Assembly: GCA_903888615.1 (NCBI GenBank)
Contig: CAISUE010000033.1
Span: 1 to 35,562 of the forward strand
DNA from: an uncultured Gammaproteobacteria bacterium
Lineage (GTDB): Bacteria; Pseudomonadota; Gammaproteobacteria; CAISUE01
Reading direction: 5' to 3'
Length of the DNA stretch: 35,562 nucleotides
Both the position numbers and the translations under genes were made by a program. Shown one piece after another: positions 16,516 through 27,574 of the stretch; position 1 is the first letter of the stretch, and each line of letters opens with the position of its first letter. The notes under the pieces were generated by a model, which ran no database searches, was not told the origin of the DNA, and saw only the letters and a program-made list of their open reading frames with translations.

Positions 16516-17932
16516 CCCGCATCACTTTCGCGGCTTTGGGGCCATTTAAATAGTCATCACAGAAATTACCTACATAATTATTGGGTGTTTTTTTATACAT
16601 TTCCAAAACAGCTTGCATATCACCCACGTTATCATCACCATCAACTACAGCAGGTTGATAATATTTATCAGCATATCGCTTCGCTGCCTTATAACCTAGG
16701 TACGATGAAATGATGCTGTGTCCTTTAGACACGAATTTTTCCATAGTTTCTGCTGTTTTGATAGCCCCAACCAGTGCTATCGAAAAAATACCTGCTGCCA
16801 CCACAGCCCGCGCTGCCACAAGCACCCCTTCAATCACCGCAGCGCCAAGCCAACATAACGGTACCATCATGAACGGACGGATGGCAGTAAGCCAAACAGT
16901 CTTTGAATCTTTTAACTGTTTAGGCAAAGCCCCTTGGCCTGTCAATAAACACAATTGTTGATATTGTTCCTCTAAATCACCGGCAACACGGATCGTCTCT
17001 TTCGCTGAAACCCAGCGTTTGGTCCTGTGACCAGTGGCGTCCATTATTTCCTTTAATTGCTCCGGCGATAAATCAAGATATTTTTTATTATTATCGGAGT
17101 TAGCCGAATTGCTAAGTATGTTGATTATTTTTTGCTGAGCGGCCGTTAATTTCGCTTCAGCCCAACCTTCACTCAAACAAATACATTCATGACGAACTTT
17201 ATTGACATAATACAAATGAGCATTTGCCAAAATATAAGCAGTATTCTCCAAATACTCAATGTTATTTAGAGCGTTAAGCGTTGGCGCTTGCTCATTCACT
17301 AATAATCCGCAACGCAAGAGAATATTTTCTTGCGCCGCATCCAGCCAATATTCTGTGTATTGACTACCATCTGTTGCTTGGCAAATGCGCAACGTTAAGA
17401 ATTCAATGGTAGGTGTTAAATCATCAGTAGCAGGTTGAGCCGTCTTATCAAATGGAGAATTTGCGCCAGATTCATCGTCATTATTCGATGCTAAATCTTC
17501 AGAAGAGCCAAAATCATTGTTAATGAACGGTTTAGATAAAGAAAATCCAACTGCAGTTTCACTTTCAGGTTTTTTTATGGGGATACGAAATAACTGAGAA
17601 GGTGAATACTTAGTTAAGGCATTAAGGCGTTCAATTAATTTTCGCGGGTGGGATAGATGCGAGCCATTCGGTGTGAGCTCCACCGCATTGCCCTTAATAT
17701 TAGTATTAGCAGCATTTTTTGCTGCTAATACGGTATTTTTAATTTTTTGAACTTCTCTCTCATCTACGTTTAAAAACTCCTTAACCTCTCCCACACAATT
17801 ATAATAACCTACAGCCTCACCAACAATCACATAAGCTGACGTGATGCCTTCTTTCGACCATATTTCATTAAGTTTCTTCAACGTTGGCTCTACGTCAAAA
17901 ACCTCAACAGTACAACCTTGATAATGCGGCAT
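16466..17932 (-). CDS. Unrecognised protein with one or two membrane segments, in the position normally held by rpoS
   Basis: A 488-residue product I do not recognise. The N-terminal half is soluble, with a low-complexity acidic stretch (FGSSEDLASNNDDESGANSP). A hydrophobic stretch near residues 360-400 (about MVPLCWLGAAVIEGVLVAAR, then AAGIFSIALVGAI) could cross the membrane once or twice. A soluble, Tyr/Asp-rich end follows. I chose the ATG at 17932 with GAG upstream; a TTG 27 nt earlier is an alternative. It begins 63 nt after nlpD, where Legionella and many other Gammaproteobacteria carry rpoS. Size, lack of a family, membrane hairpin and disordered tail recall type IV effectors, but that is speculation. 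Confidence 0.75.
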   Translation of the reverse strand: MPHYQGCTVEVFDVEPTLKKLNEIWSKEGITSAYVIVGEAVGYYNCVGEVKEFLNVDEREVQKIKNTVLAAKNAANTNIKGNAVELTPNGSHLSHPRKLIERLNALTKYSPSQLFRIPIKKPESETAVGFSLSKPFINNDFGSSEDLASNNDDESGANSPFDKTAQPATDDLTPTIEFLTLRICQATDGSQYTEYWLDAAQENILLRCGLLVNEQAPTLNALNNIEYLENTAYILANAHLYYVNKVRHECICLSEGWAEAKLTAAQQKIINILSNSANSDNNKKYLDLSPEQLKEIMDATGHRTKRWVSAKETIRVAGDLEEQYQQLCLLTGQGALPKQLKDSKTVWLTAIRPFMMVPLCWLGAAVIEGVLVAARAVVAAGIFSIALVGAIKTAETMEKFVSKGHSIISSYLGYKAAKRYADKYYQPAVVDGDDNVGDMQAVLEMYKKTPNNYVGNFCDDYLNGPKAAKVMRDGLESLAALFNLLPNI

Positions 17933-17995
17933 ACATAATTCTCGAAATACTGTCGTCAATTTTTACCATTGTACCACCCAGAGCTTAAGCCTTAC

Positions 17996-18736
17996 TTAAG
18001 TTAAAAAATGTGCAGGGTTCACGGGGTGGCCTGCTTGACGTACTTCAAAATGCAGCATCGGCTTCGTCGCCTCCGAATCACCCGATAAAGCAATTACTTG
18101 GCCCGCTGTTACCAAACCACCTTCTTGAACCAATAATGTTGAATTATGCGCATACGCTGTCATCAAATCATGTTCGTGTTTGATAATCAATAATTGACCA
18201 TAACCGTGTAAATTATCACCCGCATACACCACGGTGCCACTATCGATCGCTTTCACTGGTGTCCCAATCGGCACGAGAATATCGAGCCCTTTACAGCCAT
18301 TCTGACCAAAATTAGCAACCACGGTTCCTTTCAATGGCCATGGGAAATGCCCATTAGCTTTCACGCTTTCAGGCGCTTTATTGACCAATGCTGATGATTC
18401 TTTCGTTTTTATCAGTACTTCCGTCTTGACCAAGACTTTGGCTTGGACTGCTTTTTTATCCTGTTGACTACGGGTTAATTGTAAGCTTTGACCAGGCGTC
18501 ACCGTATAAGGCGCGATTAAATGATTCGCTGCAGCAAGACGTTGATAATTTTTAGCAAATTTCCACGCAATCGAATAAATCGTATCGCCGGGTTGAACCA
18601 CATAAACGCGTTGCGTACTGTTAACGTGAGCCCAACCATTAGCCACAGGCGCAGGTGCATGAGTACTTTCACACGCACTCAACCACCAACACATATTGAG
18701 CAATAAAAAAACTGGTTTAAACACTTTCAATGACAT
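17996..18736 (-). CDS. nlpD: Murein hydrolase activator NlpD (LysM + degenerate M23)
   Basis: Outer-membrane lipoprotein that activates cell-wall amidases at division. The 246-residue product starts MSLKVFKPVFLLLNMCWWLSAC, a lipoprotein signal with the acylated cysteine at 22. A LysM domain follows (YVVQPGDTIYSIAWKFA to TPGQSLQL), then a C-terminal LytM/M23 domain. In that domain the first zinc histidine is replaced (GCKGLDI), as in E. coli NlpD, so it should be a non-catalytic activator. The ATG at 18736 overlaps the YqaA-like stop by 10 nt. The order surE-yqaA-like-nlpD fits the surE-nlpD neighbourhood, but rpoS does not follow. Confidence 0.92.
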   Translation of the reverse strand: MSLKVFKPVFLLLNMCWWLSACESTHAPAPVANGWAHVNSTQRVYVVQPGDTIYSIAWKFAKNYQRLAAANHLIAPYTVTPGQSLQLTRSQQDKKAVQAKVLVKTEVLIKTKESSALVNKAPESVKANGHFPWPLKGTVVANFGQNGCKGLDILVPIGTPVKAIDSGTVVYAGDNLHGYGQLLIIKHEHDLMTAYAHNSTLLVQEGGLVTAGQVIALSGDSEATKPMLHFEVRQAGHPVNPAHFLT

Positions 18737-19311
18737 AGTTTCCACACGACCCAAGCTAACACGATTAAAGCGATGCACAGCCAACCCAAATGATCGATGT
18801 ATTTTAATAAAGCCCGCTCCATCTTGACACCGCCTGCACGAATGACCCACGTGACTAAAAAAAATCGCCCACCCCGACCGACAATTGACCCTAAAGTAAA
18901 CGGGATTAACGCTAACCCCGTCGCACCTGCAGCAATAGTAAATAATTTATAAGGGATAAACGCAAAACCGGCGAAAAACATTACCCAAAAGCCCCATTCG
19001 GCAAACCATGTCACGATCAATTCATAATGCGAATAATAACCTAAGTGCATAATCCACGGTTTGACAGCTAAAAAACAAAAATGACCAATAGCATAACCGA
19101 CATAAGCACCCAACACGCCACCCAGGGTACATAAACTCGCAAAACGCCAACCTTTTGTGGGTTTAGCTAAAACCATCGGCGCTAACATCACATCGGGTGG
19201 AATGGGAAAACAAGACGACTCGGCAAAACTCAAGATAAATAGCCATAAAGGTGCTTTTGAATGCACTGCCCATTGCAACATTTGTCGATAAATAGGTGAG
19301 AAAATCCGCAT
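18727..19311 (-). CDS. YqaA/DedA-type inner-membrane protein
   Basis: A 194-residue integral membrane protein of the DedA-like (VTT domain) superfamily, YqaA subgroup. It has about four to five hydrophobic segments and the conserved stretches LFILSFAESSCFPIPPDVML and FAFIPYKLFTIAAG. DedA-family members act in lipid or undecaprenyl-phosphate flipping and proton balance; the job of the YqaA subgroup is unclear. I chose the ATG at 19311, one base after the surE TGA, because in-frame upstream ATGs lie inside surE. It is coupled on both sides, to surE and nlpD. Confidence 0.88.
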   Translation of the reverse strand: MRIFSPIYRQMLQWAVHSKAPLWLFILSFAESSCFPIPPDVMLAPMVLAKPTKGWRFASLCTLGGVLGAYVGYAIGHFCFLAVKPWIMHLGYYSHYELIVTWFAEWGFWVMFFAGFAFIPYKLFTIAAGATGLALIPFTLGSIVGRGGRFFLVTWVIRAGGVKMERALLKYIDHLGWLCIALIVLAWVVWKLCH

Positions 19312-19312
19312 T

Positions 19313-20086
19313 TCAACCCATGCCTTGCGTTTTATTATTGTCCAAACCCAACGCCCAGGTAGATAATTGCTCAAAAGCGGTAAAATTCGTCCAATTTAAA
19401 CTTAAAGGGGTGATCGACACAAAATTATGGGCCACCGCATAAAAATCGGTACCCATCCCGGCATCTTGCTCTTTACCCGGCAAGCCAATCCAATAAATCG
19501 TTTCACCACGCGGATCAATGGCTTTAATGGTTGGCTCTGCCCGATGACGCGAACCAAAACGGGTAATTTCATAACCTTGCAGTTGTGCAAAAGGCACATC
19601 AGGAATATTGATATTCAAAATCGTCGCCGGTGGTAGTGGATCTACCATTAAACGCGCGACAATTTGTTTCGCCACTTCCGCTGCAGTTGAATAATACTGT
19701 GGGCTGTGCCCCGCGAGTGAAAATGCCAAAGAAGGAAAACCTAAACTACGCCCTTCGATAGCGGCAGCGACAGTTCCTGAATATAAAACATCATCGCCCA
19801 TGTTCGCACCATTATTGATGCCAGATACCACCATATCAGGATCAGCATCCATTAAACCGGTGATCGCTAAATGGACGCAATCCGTTGGTGTTCCTTCAAT
19901 GCTAAACCAATTCGGCTGAATTTCTTTAACGCGCAGTGGATTAGTCAATGTCAACGAATTACTCGCCCCTGAACGATTGCGATCGGGCGCCGCTACGACA
20001 ATATCGGCTAACGTTGCCATAGCAGCCGCTAGTGCTTCAATGCCAGGTGCATTAATCCCATCATCATTACTTACTAAAATTTTCAT
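19313..20086 (-). CDS. surE: 5'/3'-nucleotidase SurE
   Basis: Metal-dependent nucleoside monophosphatase associated with stationary-phase survival. The 257-residue product has the metal pair D8-D9 in MKILVSNDDG, S39 in APDRNRSGASNSLTL, and the asparagine loop SGINNGANMGDDVLYSGTV. These are all conserved active-site blocks. It opens the surE-yqaA-like-nlpD group and lies 32 nt after the IcmD-like gene. pcm, often between surE and nlpD, is absent. Confidence 0.96.
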   Translation of the reverse strand: MKILVSNDDGINAPGIEALAAAMATLADIVVAAPDRNRSGASNSLTLTNPLRVKEIQPNWFSIEGTPTDCVHLAITGLMDADPDMVVSGINNGANMGDDVLYSGTVAAAIEGRSLGFPSLAFSLAGHSPQYYSTAAEVAKQIVARLMVDPLPPATILNINIPDVPFAQLQGYEITRFGSRHRAEPTIKAIDPRGETIYWIGLPGKEQDAGMGTDFYAVAHNFVSITPLSLNWTNFTAFEQLSTWALGLDNNKTQGMG

Positions 20087-20118
20087 TATTGTCCTTAAAA
20101 TTTAGACCAACATTAGAA

Positions 20119-20454
20119 TTAACTACCTGTTTCAGTGTCTGCTGCTTCTTTGATAGTAGTATGAATACTCGCTTTTTGCGCGATATTAGGCAAAATTAAC
20201 AGAATCAAACCAAACAATAAAACATACAAAACGCGACTTAATGGTGTTTCTGAAGGATTTTGCCGATATTGTTGATAACGAATAAAGCTAATCCCTATGA
20301 ATAACACACCGGTTATTTCACATAAAGAAAAAATAATACTCAATGAAGTCGACAAAACTGACATCGTACTGTTATAAGCTGTAGCCCAACACACTGTAAA
20401 TAAGCCTATACCAATGACAACCAGACTTAAATTCAACAAAAATTTTTTATTCAT
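20119..20454 (-). CDS. Small membrane protein resembling IcmD/DotP of Dot/Icm type IV secretion
   Basis: A 111-residue protein with three hydrophobic segments (about residues 6-26, 40-58 and 74-92); the first may be a signal peptide. Between the last two sits YQQYRQNPSETPLSRVLYVL followed by LILLILPN. This resembles the pattern of the small IcmC/IcmD-type inner-membrane components of the Dot/Icm system: basic loop, Asn-Pro, then a helix ending in Leu-Pro. AAAGG lies 7 nt before the ATG at 20454. No other dot/icm gene is nearby, so it could be a stray paralogue or an unrelated protein of similar shape. The similarity is judged by eye and needs a profile search. Confidence 0.6.
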   Translation of the reverse strand: MNKKFLLNLSLVVIGIGLFTVCWATAYNSTMSVLSTSLSIIFSLCEITGVLFIGISFIRYQQYRQNPSETPLSRVLYVLLFGLILLILPNIAQKASIHTTIKEAADTETGS

Positions 20455-20581
20455 AAAAAAACCTTTATAAGTGCCATTACCGTTCTTTACGACTCTTAAA
20501 GCAAAATCAGCTCGCAAACGCATAGTTTTACTTAAATAGCCATTCTAACAGAGACAAACCACTAACGGCGCAGAGAAGCGC

Positions 20582-20587
20582 TATAAT
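20582..20587 (+). promoter_or_regulatory. Candidate -10 element for the hydrolase gene
   Basis: A perfect TATAAT lies 48 nt before the GTG start at 20636, in the divergent gap from the IcmD-like gene. No convincing -35 hexamer is seen. Confidence 0.35.
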
Positions 20588-20635
20588 GCCGCCTATTGCC
20601 CCTATTTCACACTTAACAAGCTAAAGGGTTTTTTT

Positions 20636-21673
20636 GTGACGCATTTTACCGATTACCGCGATTATTGTCGTCACTTGATCACCACGCGCCGACGTGATTA
20701 TCTGTTAGGCGATAGTGCAACCCAACAAGCCATTTTACACGCCAATCTCCCTTTTGAATACAAACCACCTACTGCCACGAAGCAAGCGGTGTTACTTATT
20801 CATGGCCTTTACGATTCCCCATGCATGATGCACAGTTTAAGCGCCGTGTTCATCCATGAAAATTATTTAGTCCGAAGTATCTTACTGCCTGGTCATGGCA
20901 CATGCCCAGAAGATTTATTACTCGTCACTTACCAAGATTGGCTAAGCGCGTGTCGAGTAGCTATTGAATTATTACCCACAACTATTGAACGTATTGTGAT
21001 CGCTGGCTTTTCTACGGGTGCTTTAATCAGTCATTATTTAGCCTTACAAAATGAAATTCCACGCTTGGCGGGTTTAGTGGCCATTGCGCCAGCTTTGCAA
21101 CTGCATCGCCTCGAACGGCTATTACTCAATAACCGTTTTATTATTCAAATTGCTAAAAAATTAAGTCCATGGACCTGTCAAACTAAGGTTTACGATTATG
21201 CCAAATACAGCCAACATGCATTAAATGGCGCTGTTCAAGTACAACGCTTAATTCAACAATGCCCTGACCGAGTTTGTTCATTACCGGTTTTTTGGGTATT
21301 ATCAGCCAGTGATAGTGTTATCGATAGTAAAGCGCTTTGGCAGCGCTTTCAAACAAATCAAGCAAACCCACAGTCACGCTGTTTCATTTACAGTTCCACA
21401 CCCTTAACCTTTGCGAATGACCCGCGCATCATCGTTCGCAGCAGTTATTATCCTGAACAATCGATCATTAATTTTTCCCACATTTGTTTAACTGTGGCGC
21501 CTGATCACCCGCATTATGGTTGCACAGGCGACTACACCCTCAATAGTAATGCGAGCGCCAAACGGCCACTGATCCTAGGCGAACGGGGCGGCAAAAGTAC
21601 CGCTCGCTTAACTTATAACCCTGATTTTACGTATATGGCACACGCTATCCAAAAATTTTTAAAAAACCTTTAA
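20636..21673 (+). CDS. Alpha/beta hydrolase (esterase/lipase-like)
   Basis: A 345-residue serine hydrolase of the alpha/beta fold. The oxyanion-hole region is LLIHGLYDSP (about residues 53-62), the nucleophile is S126 in AGFSTGAL, and the likely acid lies in LSASDSVID. The catalytic histidine is probably in the C-terminal FSHICLTVAPDHPH. The PGHG and DWL motifs resemble carboxylesterase/monoacylglycerol-lipase relatives. There is no signal peptide. It starts with GTG, supported by AAAGGG 7 nt upstream. Its stop overlaps the acnB stop on the other strand by 4 nt. The substrate is unknown. Confidence 0.88.
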   Translation: MTHFTDYRDYCRHLITTRRRDYLLGDSATQQAILHANLPFEYKPPTATKQAVLLIHGLYDSPCMMHSLSAVFIHENYLVRSILLPGHGTCPEDLLLVTYQDWLSACRVAIELLPTTIERIVIAGFSTGALISHYLALQNEIPRLAGLVAIAPALQLHRLERLLLNNRFIIQIAKKLSPWTCQTKVYDYAKYSQHALNGAVQVQRLIQQCPDRVCSLPVFWVLSASDSVIDSKALWQRFQTNQANPQSRCFIYSSTPLTFANDPRIIVRSSYYPEQSIINFSHICLTVAPDHPHYGCTGDYTLNSNASAKRPLILGERGGKSTARLTYNPDFTYMAHAIQKFLKNL

Positions 21674-24240
21674 AGAGAACTTTCCGACTGATCAGCAAAT
21701 TCGGGTAATTGATCAAAATTCAAGTAACGATAAATTTCTGCTGCCATCACATTGATCCCGGCTACTTTTTCTTGGTATTCAGCAACGGTCGGCAAACGAC
21801 CATAAATCGCGGTAATCGCTGCTAATTCTGCCGAACACAAATACACATTGGCATTATTCCCCATACGGCCTGGAAAATTACGCGTTGAAGTCGATACCAC
21901 CGTGGCATTATCATGCACCCGCGCTTGGTTCCCCATGCATAAAGAACAGCCAGGGATTTCCGTGCGTGCACCGGCAATCCCAAAAATACCGTAATAGCCT
22001 TCTTGGTTTAATTGATGGGCATCCATCTTAGTCGGTGGGGCAATCCATAAAACCGTCGGCACTTGTTTACCATACTCTTTGAGCATTTTACCCGCCGCCC
22101 GGTAATGACCGATATTGGTCATGCACGAACCGATAAAGACTTCTTGCACAGGATCATTGGCAACGAATGATAAAGGTTTAATATTATCCGGATCATTGGG
22201 GCAGGCTAACAAAGGTTCAGTGATCTGATTTAAATCGATATCGATGATTTGCGCATACTCAGCATCGGCATCTGGTTCTAATAAATCGGGCGCAGCTAAC
22301 CAAGTTTCCATCGCCGCAATGCGACGCAATAAAGTCCGTTCATCATGGTACCGATTGGCAATCATCCAGCGCAACAGCGCAATATTCGAGTGTAAATATT
22401 CAAGGATGGGTTCTTTATTTAAACGGACGGTACAACCGTTGGCTGAACGCTCAGCGGAAGCATCGGCTAATTCAAAGGCTTGTTCCACTTTTAAATCCGG
22501 CAAACCTTCAATTTCTAACACCCGACCCGAAAACACATTGATTTTATTGTGTTTTTCAACCGTCAACAAACCGCGTTGGATTGCTACATAGGGAATCGCA
22601 TTAACCAAATCCCTTAACGTAATCCCCGGCTGCAGCGTCCCTGAAAAACGCACTAAAACCGATTCTGGCATATCAAGCGGCATTACCCCTAAAGCTGCTG
22701 CAAACGCTACTACCCCAGAACCACCGGGAAAACTAATCCCTAAAGGAAAGCGAGTATGAGAATCCCCTCCGGTCCCCACCGTGTCTGGCAATAGCATGCG
22801 ATTAAGCCATGAATGAATAATGCCATCGCCAGGCCTTAATGAAACGCCACCACGACTCGACATAAATTCAGGCAAACTGTGTTGCACATCGATATCAACC
22901 GGCTTCGGATAAGCGGCGGTATGACAAAAACTCTGCATCACTAAATCAGCACTAAAACCCAAACACGCTAAATCTTTTAATTCATCACGGGTCATAGGGC
23001 CAGTGGTATCTTGCGAACCAACAGTAGTCATTTTCGGTTCACAATACGTGCCTGGCCGAATACCTTTAACGCCACAGGCGCGCCCCACCATTTTTTGTGC
23101 CAATGTAAAACCGGCACCATTATCGATTTGCAACGTTGGTCGCAAAAACACAGTGGATAAGGGTAAGCCTAATGTTGCTCGGGCCCGATCGGTTAATTCG
23201 CGGCCAATGATTAAATTAATGCGGCCACCCGCACGCACTTCATCTAATAATGTTAAAGGCCGCAATGAAAATGTCGCTAAAACTTGCTCTTGTTCATCGG
23301 TGATTTTACCTTCATAAGGATAAAGATGAATCACATCACCCATGTTTAAGGCACTGACATCCACTTCAATGGGAAGTGCCCCAGCATCTTCAGCACTATT
23401 GAAGAAAATCGGTGCAATTTTTGAGCCTAAAATCACCCCACCCGAACGTTTATTCGGTGTAAAAGCAATATCATTCCCTATGTACCATAATAACGAATTG
23501 ATCGCTGATTTACGTGACGAACCGGTTCCAACCACATCACCGACATAGACTAAAGGATAGCCTTTGGCTTTCAATGTTTTGATCGTTTCCAACGAACCTG
23601 GTTGTTTGGTTTTTAACATCGCTCTGGCATGCAGTGGGATATCAGGCCGACTCCAAGCATCAGTACCAGGCGATAAATCATCGGTATTGGTTTCACCCGG
23701 CACTTTAAAGACGGTTAGGGTTAGTTTTTCAGCTACCGCCGGACGCTCCGTAAACCACAGCGCATCAGCCCAAGCTTGCAAAATTTGCTTAGCCAAAGGA
23801 TTCGTATCGGCAAGTGCTGCCACATCGTGAAAGGCATCAAACATCAATAAGGTACGACTCAAGCCTTGAGCGGCAACCGGACCTAAGGTGGGATGGTTTA
23901 ATAATTGAATCAGCGGTTGAATATTGTAGCCACCTAACATCGACGCTAATAATTCCGTTGCCCGCAAAGGTGATAACAAAGGTGACATCACGCTGCCTTG
24001 AGCCACGGCATTTAAAAAACTAGCTTTGACATAAGAAGCAGCATCAACGCCTGGCGGCACGCATTCCGTCAATAAATATAATAAAAATTCCGATTCTCCT
24101 TCAGGCACTTCAGTAAATAATTCAATCAATTGCCGTGTTTGTTGCTCATTTAAGGGTAAAGCTGTCAATTCTTCTGCCGCCCGTTGGGCTTCATGAAGGC
24201 GATAAGCGGTTAAAAAATCTTGAGAAGTATCAACTTGCAT
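21670..24240 (-). CDS. acnB: Aconitate hydratase B
   Basis: [4Fe-4S] enzyme of the citric acid cycle that isomerises citrate and isocitrate; AcnB also acts on 2-methylisocitrate. The 856-residue product is near E. coli AcnB (865). It has the AcnB-specific N-terminal HEAT-like domain (LPLNEQQTRQLIELFTEVPE), the swivel domain ahead of the core, and cluster cysteines in FIGSCMTNIGHYR and GCSLCMGNQARV. It follows murI after a 225-nt gap, so it probably has its own promoter. It converges on the hydrolase gene with overlapping stop codons. Confidence 0.97.
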   Translation of the reverse strand: MQVDTSQDFLTAYRLHEAQRAAEELTALPLNEQQTRQLIELFTEVPEGESEFLLYLLTECVPPGVDAASYVKASFLNAVAQGSVMSPLLSPLRATELLASMLGGYNIQPLIQLLNHPTLGPVAAQGLSRTLLMFDAFHDVAALADTNPLAKQILQAWADALWFTERPAVAEKLTLTVFKVPGETNTDDLSPGTDAWSRPDIPLHARAMLKTKQPGSLETIKTLKAKGYPLVYVGDVVGTGSSRKSAINSLLWYIGNDIAFTPNKRSGGVILGSKIAPIFFNSAEDAGALPIEVDVSALNMGDVIHLYPYEGKITDEQEQVLATFSLRPLTLLDEVRAGGRINLIIGRELTDRARATLGLPLSTVFLRPTLQIDNGAGFTLAQKMVGRACGVKGIRPGTYCEPKMTTVGSQDTTGPMTRDELKDLACLGFSADLVMQSFCHTAAYPKPVDIDVQHSLPEFMSSRGGVSLRPGDGIIHSWLNRMLLPDTVGTGGDSHTRFPLGISFPGGSGVVAFAAALGVMPLDMPESVLVRFSGTLQPGITLRDLVNAIPYVAIQRGLLTVEKHNKINVFSGRVLEIEGLPDLKVEQAFELADASAERSANGCTVRLNKEPILEYLHSNIALLRWMIANRYHDERTLLRRIAAMETWLAAPDLLEPDADAEYAQIIDIDLNQITEPLLACPNDPDNIKPLSFVANDPVQEVFIGSCMTNIGHYRAAGKMLKEYGKQVPTVLWIAPPTKMDAHQLNQEGYYGIFGIAGARTEIPGCSLCMGNQARVHDNATVVSTSTRNFPGRMGNNANVYLCSAELAAITAIYGRLPTVAEYQEKVAGINVMAAEIYRYLNFDQLPEFADQSESSL

Positions 24241-24465
24241 GAGAGAAGCCCTTTAAGAAATAAATGGATAACTGATGGATTCATTTTACTTGAAATACAC
24301 CGTTATGGCGAGTAACCATCCTTGATTAACTTAACTACAAGGCGAGCGAGGGATCAGCGGCCATATAATGGGCTTTGGCGACTTTTATGAAATAACCGGT
24401 GTAACTAAAAAGCGATTACCCCAGTCATCAAAATAAAGTTACCCATAACATTTTTTAATGACAGC

Positions 24466-26222
<1,757 letters not shown>

Positions 26223-26228
26223 TTAAAT

Positions 26229-27572
26229 TTATTCGCCGCCGATCATCATTTCTCTGATCCAAATCGACCCTGTTTTAATATTGCCGCGATCATCCAGATC
26301 ATTGCCGATAGCGACTAAATCTCGGTACATGTCGCGTAAATTACCGGCAATGGTAATTTCTTCGACCGGATAAGCGATTTCACCATTTTCAATCCAAAAT
26401 CCCGAAGCACCACGCGAATAATCGCCAGTGATAATATTGGTGCCATGACCGATTAATTCAGTCACATACAAACCCGTACCCATCGCTTGAAACAATGCGT
26501 TTAAATCAAGCTCTGAACTGGAAACAAACAGATTATGCACCCCATCGGCATTGGCTGTCGTACACATGCCTAATTGACGTGCTGTGTAAGAACCCAAGAG
26601 ATAATTAACTAAGCGACCTTCTTCAATGAAGGCTTGATTACGCGTCGCGACCCCTTCACTGTCAAAACTACTGCTACCTAGCGATTTCAATAAATACGGC
26701 CGCTCAACGATCTGAATAGCTTTGGGGAAAAGCGGCAAACCCAGCGTATCGACTAAAAAAGACGCTTTTCGATACAGAGCACCGCCGGAAATCGCACTTA
26801 ATAAATGACCGATTAAACTGCGCGCCACGTCAGCGGCAAAAATAACCGCAGCCTTACCGGTTTTCAAACGCCGGGCTTGTAAACGCCGAATGGTTCGCGC
26901 TGCCGCCTCAGCACCAATAATAGTGCCAGCAAGTAAATCTTTAGGATCTGTTACTGTTCGGTAACTGTAATCGCGTTGCATTTGCCCCTCTGCTTCAGCG
27001 ATAACCGAACAAGAAAGGGAATGAATCGACGATTTACTCGCTTGATTAAAACCATGACTATTGGCATAAACCTGACAACTATTTTGCGTGCTAAGCGATG
27101 CACCTTCAGAATTGCAAATCAAGGGGCTAAAATCGAACGCTGCAGCTTCACATTCCAAGGCCAGCGCCAACGCATGTTCTGACGATAATGCCCAGGGATG
27201 ATAAACATTCAAATCAGGAAAATGTGTCGCTAATAGTGCGCTGTCAGCCAAGCCTGCACAAGCATCACTATCCGTATATTGCGCAATAGCCCAAGCCGCA
27301 GCTAAACTATCGTTCAAGGCAGCACTCGATAAATCCGTGGTGCTGACTGTGCCCCGCCGCTGACCATGGTAAAGCGTAATCGCCAAACCTTGGTCACGCT
27401 CAAAATTCACCTGTTCTGGCGCTCGTTGTCGCACATTGACCGATAAACCTTGACTGACACCAAGAGATACTTCAGCACTGCTTGCCCCTAGTGCTTTAGC
27501 GCGCGCTAACACATCCGCAGCAACGTGTTGCAACGCTTCAACAGCAAATTCAGGCTTAAGATTGTCTGACAT
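26229..27572 (-). CDS. pmbA: Metalloprotease-associated protein PmbA (TldE)
   Basis: Partner of TldD in the TldD/TldE complex, which processes microcin precursors and the CcdA antitoxin in E. coli; its general role is peptide degradation. The 447-residue product is near E. coli PmbA (450). Typical blocks are EVSLGVSQGLSVNVRQR near the start, FERDQGLAITLYHGQR, SSFDSEGVATR and the C-terminal GASGFWIENGEIAYPVEEIT. PmbA lacks the zinc site that TldD carries, and none is seen here. tldD is not in the window. It starts 2 nt after the Sel1 lipoprotein gene. Confidence 0.95.
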   Translation of the reverse strand: MSDNLKPEFAVEALQHVAADVLARAKALGASSAEVSLGVSQGLSVNVRQRAPEQVNFERDQGLAITLYHGQRRGTVSTTDLSSAALNDSLAAAWAIAQYTDSDACAGLADSALLATHFPDLNVYHPWALSSEHALALALECEAAAFDFSPLICNSEGASLSTQNSCQVYANSHGFNQASKSSIHSLSCSVIAEAEGQMQRDYSYRTVTDPKDLLAGTIIGAEAAARTIRRLQARRLKTGKAAVIFAADVARSLIGHLLSAISGGALYRKASFLVDTLGLPLFPKAIQIVERPYLLKSLGSSSFDSEGVATRNQAFIEEGRLVNYLLGSYTARQLGMCTTANADGVHNLFVSSSELDLNALFQAMGTGLYVTELIGHGTNIITGDYSRGASGFWIENGEIAYPVEEITIAGNLRDMYRDLVAIGNDLDDRGNIKTGSIWIREMMIGGE

Positions 27573-27574
27573 AA

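Noticed and set aside
22244-24023. Five plus-strand frames opposite acnB
   Set aside because: Antisense shadows; acnB is complete and conserved across the whole span.
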